NCBI GenBank assembly: GCA_018296165.2
Contig: JACKQL020000008.1
Coordinates: forward strand, 1,468,123-1,532,122
Source of the DNA: Termitomyces sp. T153
Taxonomy: Eukaryota > Basidiomycota > Agaricomycetes > Agaricales > Lyophyllaceae
Direction: 5' to 3'
DNA: 64,000 nt
The notes under the pieces are model-generated. The model saw nothing but the letters and a program-made list of their open reading frames with translations. It searched no databases and had not been told where the DNA came from. Positions 11,159-23,864 of this stretch are shown here, in pieces. Made by a program: the position numbers and the translations under genes. Each line of letters starts with the position of its first letter. Position 1 is the first letter of the stretch.

Positions 11159-11197
11159 GAGCTACAGGCCCATGCCAAAGGCATGGGGCATAGCTCA
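11159..11197 (+). other. Helitron 3' hairpin terminus (unit D)
   Basis: GAGCTA at 11159 pairs with TAGCTC at 11191-11196, and CCATGCC with GGCATGG around AAA; ends CTCA, followed by T as expected for insertion between A and T. The downstream sequence is unrelated to units A and B, so this is the true right end of the cluster. Confidence 0.75.
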
Positions 11198-11606
11198 TTC
11201 AGACAAGTGTGGCCCCTTTAACACTGCCACCAGCTTATGTAACTGCTGACCAATTGCTGACACATCACTTTTGTTTTTTTTCTCTGTCATACTGTACAGT
11301 GGTTTCTCATGCTTCTGAAGCCTCTGAAGCATCACACCTGGCCTAGGGAATCCCCAGACTTGTTCTCTTTGGATTTTCTTTTGCCAGGTGAGTAGTTATC
11401 TCAGTAGACACTGTACAGTACTGAATAGACTTGGGACTTCCCTTTGCCAGTTGTGTGACTTAGCCACAGCCTCCAGAGGTTGCCCTTACAGCAGAACAAG
11501 TCTCTAGATTTGGTCTGGGAGCCCCCTTTTTGGTTACTTGAGCTTCTACTTAGTTCCTCAAAAGGTCTCTCCCCCACCAGCATCTTAGTGCCCCTGTGCC
11601 CTTCCT
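11198..11606 (+). other. Untranslated stretch before G1 gag
   Basis: No gene seen. It is presumably the leader or an LTR remnant of element G1, but no matching copy was found after the G1 chromodomain, so LTR boundaries cannot be set. Confidence 0.35.
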
Positions 11607-12863
11607 ATGACCCAGCCAACCCCTCCAGCACCTCCCTCTGATGCTTCAAGCCCCCAGGACAATGCCTGGTGTCATTTGATGTCCCTGGAGACACAGGTTT
11701 AACTTACCCAAGACTTCCTTACTTCCCACATGGCTGAACTCACTGGACTCCATCAAACTACTGAAGCAGTGTCTCTTCCTCTCCAAGCCCTTCTGGAACG
11801 TCTTCTCTTTGCTCCTACCACATCTTCAATGCCCCCAGCAGATGCAGAACAGTTTGTGTCTGCACCTGGCTTAGGCCCTTCAGGTCCTCATTCCAAACTC
11901 CCTCATCCTGCACTCCCTGATGTATATGATGGAGATTGTAAGGCTGGAGAACATTTCCTCCAGTCCTGCATCACCTATATCCAGCTGAGTGGTGAGGCCT
12001 TTATCTTGGATGCATTCAAAACTGCCTGGGTCCTCTCCTACAAGAAGGCTGGTCAAGCCTCAACCTATGCATTGCACATCTTCTGACACCCAGGAGGAGT
12101 GGAGAGTTTCTCTGGCTGGATGGATTCTGAGAAGGAGTTCCAAGCAGAGTTTTTCCCCCTTGACCCTGCCAAAACCAGAGCTCTTTCCCTTCAAGACCAA
12201 ACTCAGTATGGTTAAGGGAAGTGGTCACTTGATGAGTACATTGACTCCTTTTGTGCCTTAGTTGAACAAGCTGGATATCTGGATGGTCTACAACTCTGCC
12301 TAACCTTCCATGATGGACTCCACCCCTCTCTCAGGAATCATATTGACAGCATGGCAGAGGGGCACCCAGATGATGAACATGTTGATACCTGGTACAAGGT
12401 GGCATGTGAGCAGTGGCAGCTCATGGAACTGCAATGTGAGTTGTGGCAGATGCAACCCTCAACCTTTCCTTTTCCTCATGGAGGGTTCACCCTTCACACT
12501 CCCTCTTCTGCACCTGCATTAGCATCCTCACAACCAGGTGCAGCTCCTTTCTTCATGCCTCATGCTGCTCCCCTGTGCTCCCTACCACAAGAAGTCCCAA
12601 TGGATGTTGATGCTTCCTGACAGCAGTCCTCTACCCCTTTGCTGTGTCAATGCTGTGGGAAGGCAGGTCATTTTGTCTGTTACTGTCCTCAAGGGCTAGA
12701 AGTCTGCTACTTGTCAGCATCAGAGCAAGAAGAGTTGCTCATCCAACTCCTGGCAGCCCAGGATGCTACAGGAACCCCCTCTCCAGATGCACCTATAGCC
12801 ATTCATTCTGAGGAAGTGGCCAATGTATTGGAGGAGGTTCCTACAAAGTCTGAGGATTTTTAA
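11607..12863 (+). pseudogene. G1 Gag
   Basis: Start taken at the ATG at 11607, in frame with ATG 11730 but separated by a TAA at about 11700 where CAA (Gln) is likely. A capsid-type region (LPDVYDGDCKAGEHFLQSC, then a frame change, WMDSEKEFQAEFFPLDP, LDEYIDSFCALVEQAGY) matches the retrotransposon Gag family. A CCHC zinc knuckle follows, CQCCGKAGHFVCYC at about 12648-12689. Several stops and at least two frame changes. Confidence 0.75.
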
Positions 12864-13129
12864 AAGGGCAACAGATGACCAGTATGCTCCCATTGCCTAG
12901 TACTAATTGTTTTGCCCCCCTGTCCATAGAATCAAATATATCTGTTGCCATTATTGATATAATGCCTGAAACAATAAGCCCCTCCTCAGACATACAAACT
13001 CCCTCTCCAGCTAAAATCTCAGCTGGAAACATACCCCCTAGCCCATGCCTTTGGATTCCTGCATGAGAATGCTGCCTCCCCCATTGCTATATTGTTGCTT
13101 CCACCCCTTCCATCAACTCCCTGAAGCTA

Positions 13130-13983
13130 CAGGTGGAAATTGAGACAATGGACACCTAGCAGATCCATGGTGTGGTTGCCCTCCTTGACAGTGGCACAAC
13201 AGGCCTCTTCCTCAACACTGACTATGTACAACAACACCACCTGACCACTTGCCCCCTTTCCCATTCTATCCCTGTATACAATGTTGATGGCATGCTCAAT
13301 AAAGCTGGTTCTATTTGCTCTGTGGTAAACCTGGTCCTCCACTACCAAGACCACTCAGAGCAAGCTGCTTTTGCTGTCACTAGTTTGGGAAAGCAAGACA
13401 TGATCTTGAGGTTCACCTGGCTATGTGAACACAATCCAGAGATTGACTGGACTAAGGGTGAGGTGAAGATGAGTCATTGCTCATGCCACTGCATTACCTG
13501 CACAGAAGAAGCCCATAAGGAGCAGAGAGCCAAGGTTCATGAGCATGCTGCTGTGCATGCCTGTTGCACTGGGCATCTCCCTTATGCTGATCTTGATCTC
13601 CTGAGTCCCCCCCCTCTGGCATTCTCTCATAGAGAGGCCTTCTATGAGGATGTCCAGAGTCCTGGGTGTGAATCTCCAGAGGAAGAGGAAGGTGAAGGAG
13701 AATGGACCCATACTCCAGATGCAGAGTCCCCGGATGAGACCATAGAGGTGGGTGATCAGATCTATGCTACAACCCTCTGCCTCCCTCCTACTGTGGCAGA
13801 GATTCAGGCCAGTCAGACTACTTTCCAGTGTCTGGTCAAGGCATTTGCAGTAAATTCACAGCCCAAGCCTTTCTATAGCACTGTTCCCAATCACCTCCAT
13901 GACTTTGAGGATGTATTCTCCAAGGCCTCCTTTGGTTCACTTCCAGAGCGCAAGCAGTGGGATCATGCAATTGAGCTGATACC
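13130..13983 (+). pseudogene. G1 protease and start of Pol
   Basis: Retropepsin motif ALLDSGTTGLFL at about 13177 with the following FTWLCEHNPEIDW block, which occupies the flap/ILG region in this family. An acidic linker leads to HDFEDVFSK and WDHAIELIP, the conserved lead-in to the RT. Coding stops at the G4 insertion and continues at 35721. Only one protease domain is present, unlike G3 and G4. Confidence 0.75.
13979..13983 (+). repeat. G4 target-site duplication, left (atacc)
   Basis: atacc, repeated at 35716-35720 on the far side of G4. Deleting one copy with G4 keeps the G1 reading frame. Confidence 0.85.
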
Positions 13984-15021
13984 TATCAGGTTCCACTGAT
14001 GATGAGGGCTCAGCTACACTAGCAAATCCTTACTAGGCAGACACAATGTCCTGCACTTATCACCCAGTATCCTGGGGTTGGTGCAGAGTGAAGGGACTTG
14101 TGAAGGGAAGCTAGGGGGGGCAGTCTGAGCAAGTCTGGAATGGTCCAGGGAAGTCTAAGACCAAGTATATTTGATATCGGACCTGGGCAGACATCAGGGA
14201 AAGGTTTGTGGGCATGCAAATAGACTGCAGGGTAAGCGGAGGCTTTGCAAATGATAGGGGCAGAGCTGGAGTTTGATGGGGGATCACCAAAGCTTGATGG
14301 GTTCCGGGGCCAAGCAAGGAGCAAGGTCTGGAGTTGTTATAAGAATGTTTGGGGGTCGTAGCACATGTGTGGAGTTCATACTTATGTTGGAGATGAAAGG
14401 AACTTAGAGAAACAAAGGAAATATATACAGTCGAGACAAGACAGAGACAAGGCAAGACAAGACAGAGAAAAGAGATAGATTCAAGACTAAAAATAGAGAC
14501 AGAAACAAAACAAGACACAAGACACAGGAAACCAGTAAATGCAATATCAAGACTCAAGTTCCAGGAGTTACTCTACAACTTATATACTGACTACTGGGTG
14601 GCTCCAGAGGACAGTAAATATGGTGGTGGGGCTTGACAGAGTTGTGTAGAGTTGATGGGTGTTGGATGCAATCATGGGGCAGGCTACAGTGACATTCTGA
14701 TGGGATCAGCTGGGAATGCAGACCATTCTGGGGTCATTGGAGTGCTCTGGAGCAGGTCAGGAGAATTAGGGTGGAGGGTCAGGAGTGTGTGACATGGTTA
14801 AGAATGGTGGGAAAAGTCTCAGGAGCTTAGGAGAAGTCAGGGGAGGCATTAATGGCTGTGGAGAAGGTGTCAGAGTTGATCAGGGGGCCATTAGAGTTTG
14901 CCAAAGAAGTGTCAGAGTTACCCAGAGTGGGCACGGAGGGTGGATCAGGGTTTGGGGAGTTTGGCAGGGTGTTGGGGAGGACTGAAAACAATGTTGGGGG
15001 TCTAGGGAGCGGGTCATGACA
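13984..15021 (-). repeat. G4 3' LTR
   Basis: Begins tatcaggttcc (tgtcagg with one change) and ends ggtcatgaca. The minus strand contains TATATAAG followed by agtcttgatatt. Followed by tcacccccccttcag, the complement of a polypurine tract. Confidence 0.85.
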
Positions 15022-15233
15022 TCACCCCCCCTTCAGCATTGAGACCCTTGAGATGCAGAGCACAGTTCAGGGGTCAGCAGGGCATGGAAATTGAAGTTGA
15101 GCAATATTGATCAGACTGCAGTAGTGGCAGCAGCATGGGGAACAAAGTCGAAGCATGGCTGCCATTCATCAGGGGGTCCCTCCCAAGTCATTAAAAAGGA
15201 TCAGATGTACCTCAGAGTTCCCAAACTTTCCCA

Positions 15234-16780
15234 ATGTTGTCTTCCATATACTCCCCAGCAGTGTCCCCCTCTCCCTTGGCACAGTCTCCCTCCCCTTCCT
15301 CCAAGGATTCTGAGGGTTGCTGAGATCATAAACATGTGCAAGCAATGTACTGGAGCTGTGAGTGCAATCTTGTCTGTGCGCTTCGAAGTGCTAACAGAAA
15401 TCTTGACAGAGTTATCTGCGGCAGTGGCAGGCCCTTCAGAGCTGTTGTTGAGCAGTTCGTGGCTGCTGTGGGGCGGGCAAGGGGTCCCCCAACCCTTGAG
15501 TGGTGTCAAGCAGTGGCTCCGGTGAGTAACAGTGGGATTCTATTTTTTCTCTGACTAACCCATTCTGTAGTGTTTGTCCTGTGTTTGACAGGGAGAACAC
15601 TGCGACTTTGAGGACCTCATGCCAGGTTTATGGCAGGATACATCAGTGTGCCTCCCATGTTGCTCATGGCATGAGAGATGCTCTGTTACATCAAGTTGGT
15701 GTGCTGCCTGCGTCACTGTAGAGCAGGGTTGGGACCAGGCATGGGTCGTGGAGCAGATGGGGGAGGGGTGGCAGGGTAGGGTGTTGGAGAGGATCGAGAG
15801 GGCTGAGGGTGGGGGTAGTGCAGGGTGTCCACTAATGAAGGTTGGGCCCCTGTGGGGTGATTGGAGAGAAGGGGCCTTTATGGTGCATGACAAGGACAAG
15901 CAGAAGGCATTTCCCCTGCTAGAGATGGGACTGAGCAAGCAGGCGCAGGGGGAGCAGGCAATGGCAGGTCCCCCAGGCCCCGTGGTCTATTCCCCAATCT
16001 CTGGGGCTCCCATTGAGCAGTCCACAGGGGAGTTGTGGTCAGCCACAGAGGCCTTTCTGCAGCATCAAGTGGAGGGGTTGGAGAAGTTGCTGGCAACCCA
16101 CAAGGAGGAGATCTGCAGGATTGGAGAGGACTGGGACACAATGCAGAGAGAGTGGGATGAGGCACAGAGGAAGCAGAATGAGGCACAGAGGGACAGGAAC
16201 ATAGCACAGAGAGATCAGGACCTGGCTATGGGGACAGTCTTGGAGTGGCTGGTCCAACTCCAGCAGGTGCAGGCTCATCTAAAGCAGTTGGAAGCATGGG
16301 TGGAGGAGGGGTGAGTCATAGGGGTGCCATGGGCAGCAGCAGAGAGGGCATAGAGGCAGGAGGAGTGGCTTGCCAATGAGGTGGCCTCAGGATGACAGGG
16401 GGTGCTTCATAAGTCTCTGCCTCTTCATTCTCTGTTCTTCATCCCACTGAGCTGTCTCCACTTTGGCAGACTGGGCCAGGGAACACTGCATTCTCCTTGA
16501 TGGGGCATTGGCAGCACTGGAGTTCATTCACAACAGGCTGATGAGGATGCCCAGGGACCTCCCTCTAGAGCTGGAGCAGGGGGTTATGCAGATGAGGCAC
16601 CTGCTGGCAGGGCATCAGTGGAGGACAACAGTGGACCCCAGAGTATAGTAGGAGGTGGCAACAGACATAGGAGAACCCCTCCCAGGGCATCCGGAAGTTC
16701 TGGCAACAGTGGTAGCACAACTGGAGGTGGATATGGTGAGGAGGATAGCAGAGGTAGAACTGGAGGGGAAGGGGCAGTAG
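15234..16780 (+). pseudogene. G4 copy of the antisense accessory gene
   Basis: Same gene as 32542-34237, opposite in strand to this element's pol. ATG at 15234 with a TTAAAAAGG box about 40 nt upstream. Exon 1 ends WCQAVAP at GTGAGT (15522). After an intron with CTGAC and TTCTGTAG, exon 2 opens with CLSC and keeps all six cysteines (C-x2-C-x6-C-x15-C-x2-C-x6-C). An NLS-like patch is degraded, a coiled-coil of Gln/Arg heptads (about 16090-16300) follows, then WAREHCILLDGALAALEF and the C-terminal VVAQLEVDM. Several stops mark it as dead. Confidence 0.8.
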
Positions 16781-16928
16781 AAGATTTTCTTGGACTTGTT
16801 TTCTTGTGCTCCGTGCCTGCTTGTACTTTTTGTAATATCATGTAATGTCATATATATGACTTGGATGACTGAGCTCTTTTTAGTGTTAAGTGAGGGGGAG
16901 TGAATAAAACATGTAGGCAGTACTTGTA

Positions 16929-16987
16929 GGAGTTAAATCCCTGGTAAATCCAGAGGTGGGGGTTATGCCCTCTATTGCCATCTGTGT
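16929..16987 (-). other. Conserved foldable block after pol (G4)
   Basis: Minus strand reads acacagatggcaatag...ctctgg-attta-ccaggg...aactcc, matching the block at 32316 in G3. It lies between the convergent 3' ends of pol and the accessory gene. Confidence 0.6.
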
Positions 16988-16989
16988 TT

Positions 16990-19900
16990 ACTAGTCCCAG
17001 GGGCCCTGGGGCTTGGTGGAGTGCCATCAATGGAAGTCCCAGAGTTTGTCGGGGGCTCCATCAAGGTTTTTTTGGGGTTCCCATGTGTCATCCTCAGGTC
17101 TGTAGCCCCTCCAGCAGACCAAGTACTGGGGTTGGCCATGGACCATGCAGGAGTCAAGGATTTAGTTGACCTTGTAGTGGTACTTGTCTTCAACTTTGAC
17201 AAGGGGCAGTCAGCTGGGGTGTTAGCTGGGAAAGGGGTCTGGACTATGTCTTTTGAGGAGTTGGACGTGGAATACAGGGTGGAGGCCTTTCAAGCCTGGA
17301 GGTAGGTCAAGTTTGTAGGCATGCATGGAAACCTTCTGGAGGACTTTGAAAGGGCTGAGGCATTTGTGGTTGAGCTTGATGGAGGGCCTCTGGGTCTTGA
17401 GGTTGCATTGATCAAGCCAAACCAAGGTGCCAGGGGGCTAGTTGGGAGTGGGATTGTGTCAGGCATTGGCATGTTTGGAGTAGGCTTGATTGGCAGTGTT
17501 TATCTTGTCCTGGAGAAACTGGTGGAGGGATCAGAGGTCCTTGATGACTTTGTGGGTGACATGGAAGGGGATGTATCTGGGGGATAGAGTGAGTCAGGGG
17601 TTGTAGCCCTTGTTGGCATAGAAGGGGGAAACTCTGGTGGCAGAGTAGGGCATGTTGTTGTAGGTAAACTTGGCAAGGGGGAGTTCTGTGCACCAGTCAT
17701 TCTGTAAATAGTTAATGTAGAGGTGGAGATACTGTTCCAATGTCTGGTTTACTCATTCTGTATGTCCATCAGTCTCTGGGTGATAGGCAGTGGAGAGGCT
17801 AGTTTTGATTTTGAGCACCTTGCATAGCAATTGCCAGAAATAGGATATGAACAGAGGTCCACGGTCAGAGACAATGTCATTTGGGAGTCCATGCTTGGAG
17901 AATATGTGTTCCAGGAACAGTTTGGCAAACTCTGGAGCATTGTTGGTGGTGTAGCAAGGGATGAATGGGGCTTGCTTGGTGAGGCAGCAGACGATGACAA
18001 GAATTGCATTGAAACCTTTGGAGTTGGGGAGTTCAACAATGTGATCTATTGATATTGAGGACTAGGGGCATTGGCCAATGGGGAGGGGCTTCAAGAATCT
18101 GTGGGAGCAATGGCAGGGTACCTTGGCCCAGAGACAAGGTTTGCAGGCCCTTACATATTGCGTGATGTCCTTCTTCATTCCTGGCCAAAAGTAAGTCCAG
18201 AAGATGAGTTGAAGGGTCTTATAAATTCCTAGATGCCCCCAGAGCTTATGGTTGTGGTGTTGCCAGAGTATGTCAAGGCAGATGGACTTGTGGTCTGGAG
18301 CATAAATTTGTCCACTCTAGAGCAGGAGGCAGTGGTCTGGGAACAGCAAAAAGGAGTTTTTAGTGCTTGACTCATTGGAGTTGTTGCAGGGGTCATGCTG
18401 GGCAAAGAAGGAGTCCAGGAGCAAATTTCTGATTTGATGGAGAATTCCTTCTTCATTTAAAATCAGTGCAGCATGTAGATGTTCAGGGGGGATTACCACT
18501 TGATGGTTGAATGTGTTCCATTTGGCTTCAAATGACTTTTTCAGATACACATTGGACCTTTGAGTGAGGGCATCAGGCTTTGTGCCAAGTCATCCAGAGC
18601 AGTAGTGGATGGTGAAGTTGTACTCTGAGAGGGTTTCAGACCATTGAGCTTGGCAGCAGCTAAGCTGTTTTGTGGTCATAAAGTATTGTAGGTTGTTGTG
18701 GTTGGAGTAGACTTGGATGCGGTGTGGGGATCCCTCAAGGTAGGCCTGCCACTGACAGAAGGCTTCAACAATTGCAAGGAGTTCTTTGTCATAGATGTCA
18801 TAGTTGAGTTCCATAGGGATCATTGATTGGGTGTAGAAGGCAATGGGATGGAGATCCTTGCCCCTGGAGTCCAACTAGGAGAGTATTCTAGTAATAGTGT
18901 AGTTGGAGGTGTTGCACTTGAGTACAAGAGTACGATAGGCAGGGAGGGGTCAAAATGGTGGAGGACTGGAGCAGAGGTGAAGGCCTTCTTCAGGAGGAGG
19001 AAGATGCTTTGGCACTTGCTGTCCCAATCCCAAGGGGTGTCCTTCCATGTGAGCTGGTTGAGGGGTTTGGTGATTCCAGAGTAGTTGCTGATAAATCAGT
19101 GGTAAAAGTTAGCAAACCCCAGAAATGACTGTACCTCCTTGACATTTTACAGCAGGGGCCAATTGAGTATAGCTTTGACCTTGGCGGGGTCCATGTGCAT
19201 GCCATTGGGAGTGACAATGACTCCAAGATATTTGACCTCCATCATGTGGAAGGAGCATTTCTCAGGTTTGGCATGAAGGTGATATTCCCAGAGTCATTCC
19301 AAGACATGGCAGACATGCTCCAGATGCTCTGCAGGCAAATTGGAGTAGATCAGGATGTCATCCAGGTACACAATAATGAAGACATTGTTCATGTTGTGGA
19401 AGATGTCATTTATGAAGTACTGGAAAGTGGTGGAGGAGTTAGTCATTCTGAAGGGCATTATGAGGTACTCAAAAAGGCCATAGCAGATGCAAAAGGCAGT
19501 CTTCTATTCATGTCCCAGAGCAATCTGGACATTGTTGTAGCCAGAGCGGAGGTCTATCTTTGTGTAGATCTCAGCACTATGGAGGCGGTCAACAAGGTCT
19601 CCAATCAGGGGGAGGGGATACCAGTTCTTCTTGGTGACTTTGTTGAATCCCCAATAATTGACACAGAGTTAGAGTGATCCATCTTTCTTCCTGGTGAACA
19701 GGACTGGAGCACCGGCAGCAAAGCATGTCATTGAGGAACTCCTTCAGGGCCTAGAGCTTGATTTCAGACATGTTGTAGATCTTGCCAAACAGGGGTGAGG
19801 CACTCTCTTTGAGATTGATCTTGTGGTCATAGGAGTGGTGCAGGGAAAGTTCTTTGGCACTCCCTTCAGAGAACACAATAGCAAACTCATGATACTCTGG

Positions 19901-21357
19901 AGGAACTACTTCAGATAGGATCTGTTCCTCTGTTTTGCTCTCCAGCATGGTGGTTCCTGCCCAGAGGTGCTCCTCCAGTAGGGCTGGCATGATTTGTAAC
20001 TGGAAGGCAGGGGTGCCATCTTGTAGGATGCATGCAAAGGGGATGGCGCCAATGATTTTAATGTCAAGGTTTCCAGAGTTGATGGAGGTGGATGTCAGGG
20101 TGAAAGTGGTTGAGTCTGGGGTGGTGGTGGAGTTAATCAAGGGGGTTGAGCATCATTGGTTGGGGTACTGTGGGCCTTTGTATCAATTCTGAGGTATATT
20201 GGGAGGCAGCCATCATAATTTGATCAAGAGTGACCAAGGCGGAGTTGCACTTTCTTTACCATTGGGGTCACTGTTGGAGGTTAAGGAGCTCTGGATAGCT
20301 CTGGAGGTGCTGGCACTGGAGTCAGAGATGTCGGAGTCCAAGCTAGACTGGAGGCAGAGGGGGATGCTGGCTGCTAGACTTGCTTTGGGGCTGGGAAATT
20401 GTATAGTGAGGTTCTTCCAGTCCATGTCAGGGTTGACGTCTTGCAGCCACAGGAGTCCAAGCACAATTGGAGTCAACAGGGGTAGTTGGGTTATGAGGAG
20501 CCAGGCCTGCAACTGCAGGTCATTGTCAAGAGTGAGGATGGTGTCATGGTATTGGGTGATCCTTGTTGTGGTGGAGCTCCTGTCGAATAATTGGAGCTTG
20601 AGGAGTTTGTCGAGGTTGTTGTATTGGAGGTTGAGTTGACTGCTGATGAAGGTACTGGAGATGCCACTGTTGATGAGGGTGGGGAGTACCTTGGGCAAGC
20701 CGTCAAGTCAAACATTGATGACAAATAACTGCATGGACCTAGAGCAGAGCTGCAGAGGAGTCCGGAAGTGGTTGATCATAGTCTCAGAGTTCTTGGAGGA
20801 GGGTGAGACATTGAAGGGTACTAGTCTGGAGTCGGTGGAGTTGTCCCAATTAAGGTGGAGAGTGAGGTTGGGCCAGTCAATGTGGAGTTGGTGGAGTGGA
20901 GCCATGAGAAGCCTAAGATGACAGAAGCAGAGGGGTGTAGTTTTGTGACAAGTAGCCGGAGTTCTTGTTGCCATCCATTGGCAAAAGTCATGGTTGTCTC
21001 CAGGCAGTGGGTGATGTCCCTGGTGGGGGTGGGGTCACCGTTGAAGAGCTTGAGGGGGATTGGGGCAGGGAGGCATCGGAGGAGTTGGGGGGCAAGCACT
21101 GCCAAAGACTCATTGATGAAGTTATCTGTGGCGCTGCTGTCAACTAGGGTGGGGAAGGGGTTGTCAGAGAAGAGGAGGGTGGTGTGGAGGAGAAGTGTGG
21201 TGGAGGTGTGAGAGGTGAGGTGTGCTGGGAGGTTGTCTGGGGCGAGTACCATTGCGCGAAGAAGTGTGGCCTGGGCAGAGAAGACATCAGGGTCTGGTCC
21301 ATGGTCTAGTGCATCCTCAAGACCTAAACTACCAACTTGTTTTCCATGAACTGGTAG
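16990..21357 (-). pseudogene. G4 Pol
   Basis: Decayed Pol in the order seen in G3: two retropepsin-like domains (LVDSSATDNFINESL near 21140 and LINSGISSTFISSQL near 20660), RT (near 19000-19800), RNase H ([18 protein letters not shown] near 18800), integrase (17400-18400) and the GPF/chromodomain end near 17000-17300. Broken by stops and shifts throughout. Its N-terminus overlaps the Gag end in another frame, as in G3 ([20 protein letters not shown] precedes the first protease). Both protease halves are therefore older than G3. Confidence 0.85.
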
Positions 21358-23832
21358 TTACAGTCTTTTATGTTGATGCTCCACATGGTGCATCCCATCA
21401 CCTGTCATTTAGGACAACTGCGAATAAAGTGCCCCTGCTCACTACATAGGATGCATATGCCCTCTTTCTATCATTTCTCCTGTGTCGCCTCCAGTACATT
21501 GATCCATGGCCTATCCCAAATCTTGTTCATGCACAGGGCTTCTTGATTGTTGGCGGAGGATGGAATGTTGTTGTAGTTGTTAGGGTTGGCATTCAGGGGC
21601 TCTGGGGTTTCATGGAGGTTGGCGGCATTGAGCTGGGCAGGTGGGTGTTGTCCTGGGAATTGATTAGTGCTGGAGGTTCCTTGGCCCAGAAGGAAACGGG
21701 GTGTGGGGTTGGTGGGGTTGGTGGGGATCAAGGATCAAAGGCCATTGGTTGCTCCAGCCTGCCAGTTGGTATTACTGGAGGTGTTCCAAGAGGTCCAGGA
21801 TGCCGTGTTTTTGCTGTGGTCTTCCCAGTAACATTGGTCAACCTAGGTAACAAGCACCTTGTACTCATTGTAGGTGGTTTGCTTGGGTGCAAGGCAAAGG
21901 ACATCCTTGATCCATTGAGGCAGGGCATGATGGAGGACAAATCAGAGAGCATTGTAGTTCCAACCAGTCTCATAGGCTCCCCATTTGAATCATACAATAA
22001 AGGTTGTGAAGCATTTGTTGTCATGCATCCAGAGTTTGAAGAGGTTCTCCTCCACCTCCGCTTTAGTGTCAAAGATGCCAAACTTATTTGAGAATTCCTG
22101 GGTAAAAGCAAGCCAATTGGAGAGTATGGGGTTGTTGGGATCAAACTGGAGTAGTGTAGTGTAGTGATCGAAAGCAATACCCTGTAAATACAATGCAGCA
22201 AAGGCTACTTGTGAGCTCTCAAGCTGGAAGGTAATGGGCTTAGCTTGGAACATAGTCAGACACTGAGTCAGGAAGATTTGTCTTTCTGAGGGTCATGGCC
22301 AGTGAAGGGCTTGGGTTTCTGAATGTTGAGTTTTCCTTCCTCAGCCAGTGCATCATGGGTATTGTCCTGGGAGTTTTGAGTTTGGGGCAGGAGTCTGGCA
22401 TTGTAGTAATAGTAATAGTTGTTCCCATTTTTGCACTGGGGGGAGGGAAGTTGTCCATAGCTGGGCCCCATCCTCCAAGTGGTCTGCTATTGGAAGGTCT
22501 GCCATCAGTGTTTTGACCCACATTGCTTGGAGGAGGCCCAGGGGCCCATCAAGGGAGAGGGGGTCCTCTGGGAGTGGGGAGTCCAAAGTAATTGGCATTG
22601 GCAGGAGGGATGGGCATTGGAACAGGTGGGGGGAGAGAGGGATTAGTAGGGAAAAGGGGTCAGGGTGCTCCAGGACCTGTAGGCTGCCTTGGAGGGGTAA
22701 GGGCATTTTGGTGGAGTGGAGGCATATTGGTATGGGAGGCATGGAGGTCAAAGTGGGGAGGTCTGTCCTGTGGAGAGCCATTGCATGGGGTGGGCTCATT
22801 GGTGGAGTTGCTGGGCTTGTCAATGTAGGACAGAGTCTGGTTATTGTCATTGACGTGCAGGGGTGGCTGTTGGGAGTGGGGTTTGGGGGCGGCGGGCTGG
22901 TCCCATGTTTGAAAGGTGCTGGGGACAGAGTTGGTCCAGGGTTGAGCAGAGAGAGCCAAAGTGTGAGTAGCATATTAGTCAAATAATCCCCTTGCAGAGT
23001 TGAGGTTCCTCAGGATGCTGAAGGCCACGTTGAGTTCTTCCTGCTGACAGAAAATGAGAAGTGGGGCTCCACTTTGTGCTCTGATGGGTTCCTTATGTTG
23101 CACATAGAAGGAGTAGGAAGGGTCCAGTAGATCTTCGAAGGGGTGGAGGTTCAGACTGGTGTGGATTTCTTCAACCAATGTGCAGAGCTCGTTCTGCAAG
23201 TTAGTGTTAATGCCCAGGGTGCCTTACATAGTCTCCAGGAGGTTCCCTTGCAGATAACATTCATGGAAGTCAAGGAGTCAATCTGCCCAAATTTCTGGAG
23301 TGGCGGAGGTGTTGGAGTAGCCTAGAGTGATGAGGAGGGTGCAGGTGTGTCTTGCAAACTCTGTGGAGAAGAGGCAGAGAAAGCAGAGAACCTTGTCACA
23401 TTGTTGGATGTAGGCTTTGACCCTTTGCTGTCTAGGGGAGGGAATTTGAGTGGAGGATGGCAGGCAGGGAGGGAAATAATTATCTGGGTGCTCTGGAGGG
23501 GCTTGGGCTGCAGCGGGGACTGGATATGCATAGTAGTGAGTGGGAGGAAGGTAGGCAGAGTTGGGGGGTGCTGCGGAGTAACCTCCAGGGTACACATGGG
23601 GATTATTGCCATTGGCAGAGAATGCTGGAGGGTGGCACCAGCCCAGAGGTATTCTCTGGCTAATGGAGGGGGCATAGAATGCCTGGTTGGGGTCAGGGGT
23701 CTAGTAGTGAGGGACATACTGATCTGCAGAAGAGCCTGAGTAGAATGAAGTGTAAAGATTTTTAGCAACCAGTTGACTATAGATGTTGATTAGGTAGCTG
23801 GTGGGGTTATATGCAGGGTTATATGCAGACAT
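21324..23832 (-). pseudogene. G4 Gag
   Basis: Begins MSAYNPAYNP at 23832 and ends at the TAG at 21324, the same end point as G3 Gag. Pro/Tyr-rich N-terminus, capsid-type block ([20 protein letters not shown] near 22200), C-terminal zinc knuckle (near 21440). At the position of the first G3 stop this copy has a sense codon (SPQDRPPHFD), showing that the G3 TGA is secondary. Confidence 0.8.
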
Positions 23833-23851
23833 TGAGAACAGAGTAAGGGGG

Positions 23852-23864
23852 AGTCTTAATATTA
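23852..23864 (-). promoter_or_regulatory. G4 primer-binding site
   Basis: Minus strand taatattaagact directly after the LTR, a one-base variant of the family PBS. The LTR motif (agtcttgatattt near 24430) now pairs imperfectly. Confidence 0.7.

Larger units (their letters stand above)
9187..11197 (+). mobile_element. Helitron unit D, non-autonomous, 2.0 kb
   Basis: Begins TCTATATAATA and ends in the terminal hairpin and CTCA. The first 220 bp match unit B's leader; from about 10490 it matches unit A; the end carries the repeat block. The AT-rich middle (about 9410-10480) holds no recognisable gene, only short chance frames. It lies directly behind unit B with no spacer. Confidence 0.75.

Noticed and set aside
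22353..22986. Long Pro- or Gly-rich frames opposite to gag (also 26286-27135)
   Set aside because: They are mirror images of the Gag low-complexity coding strand, with no start context, intron or conservation of their own.
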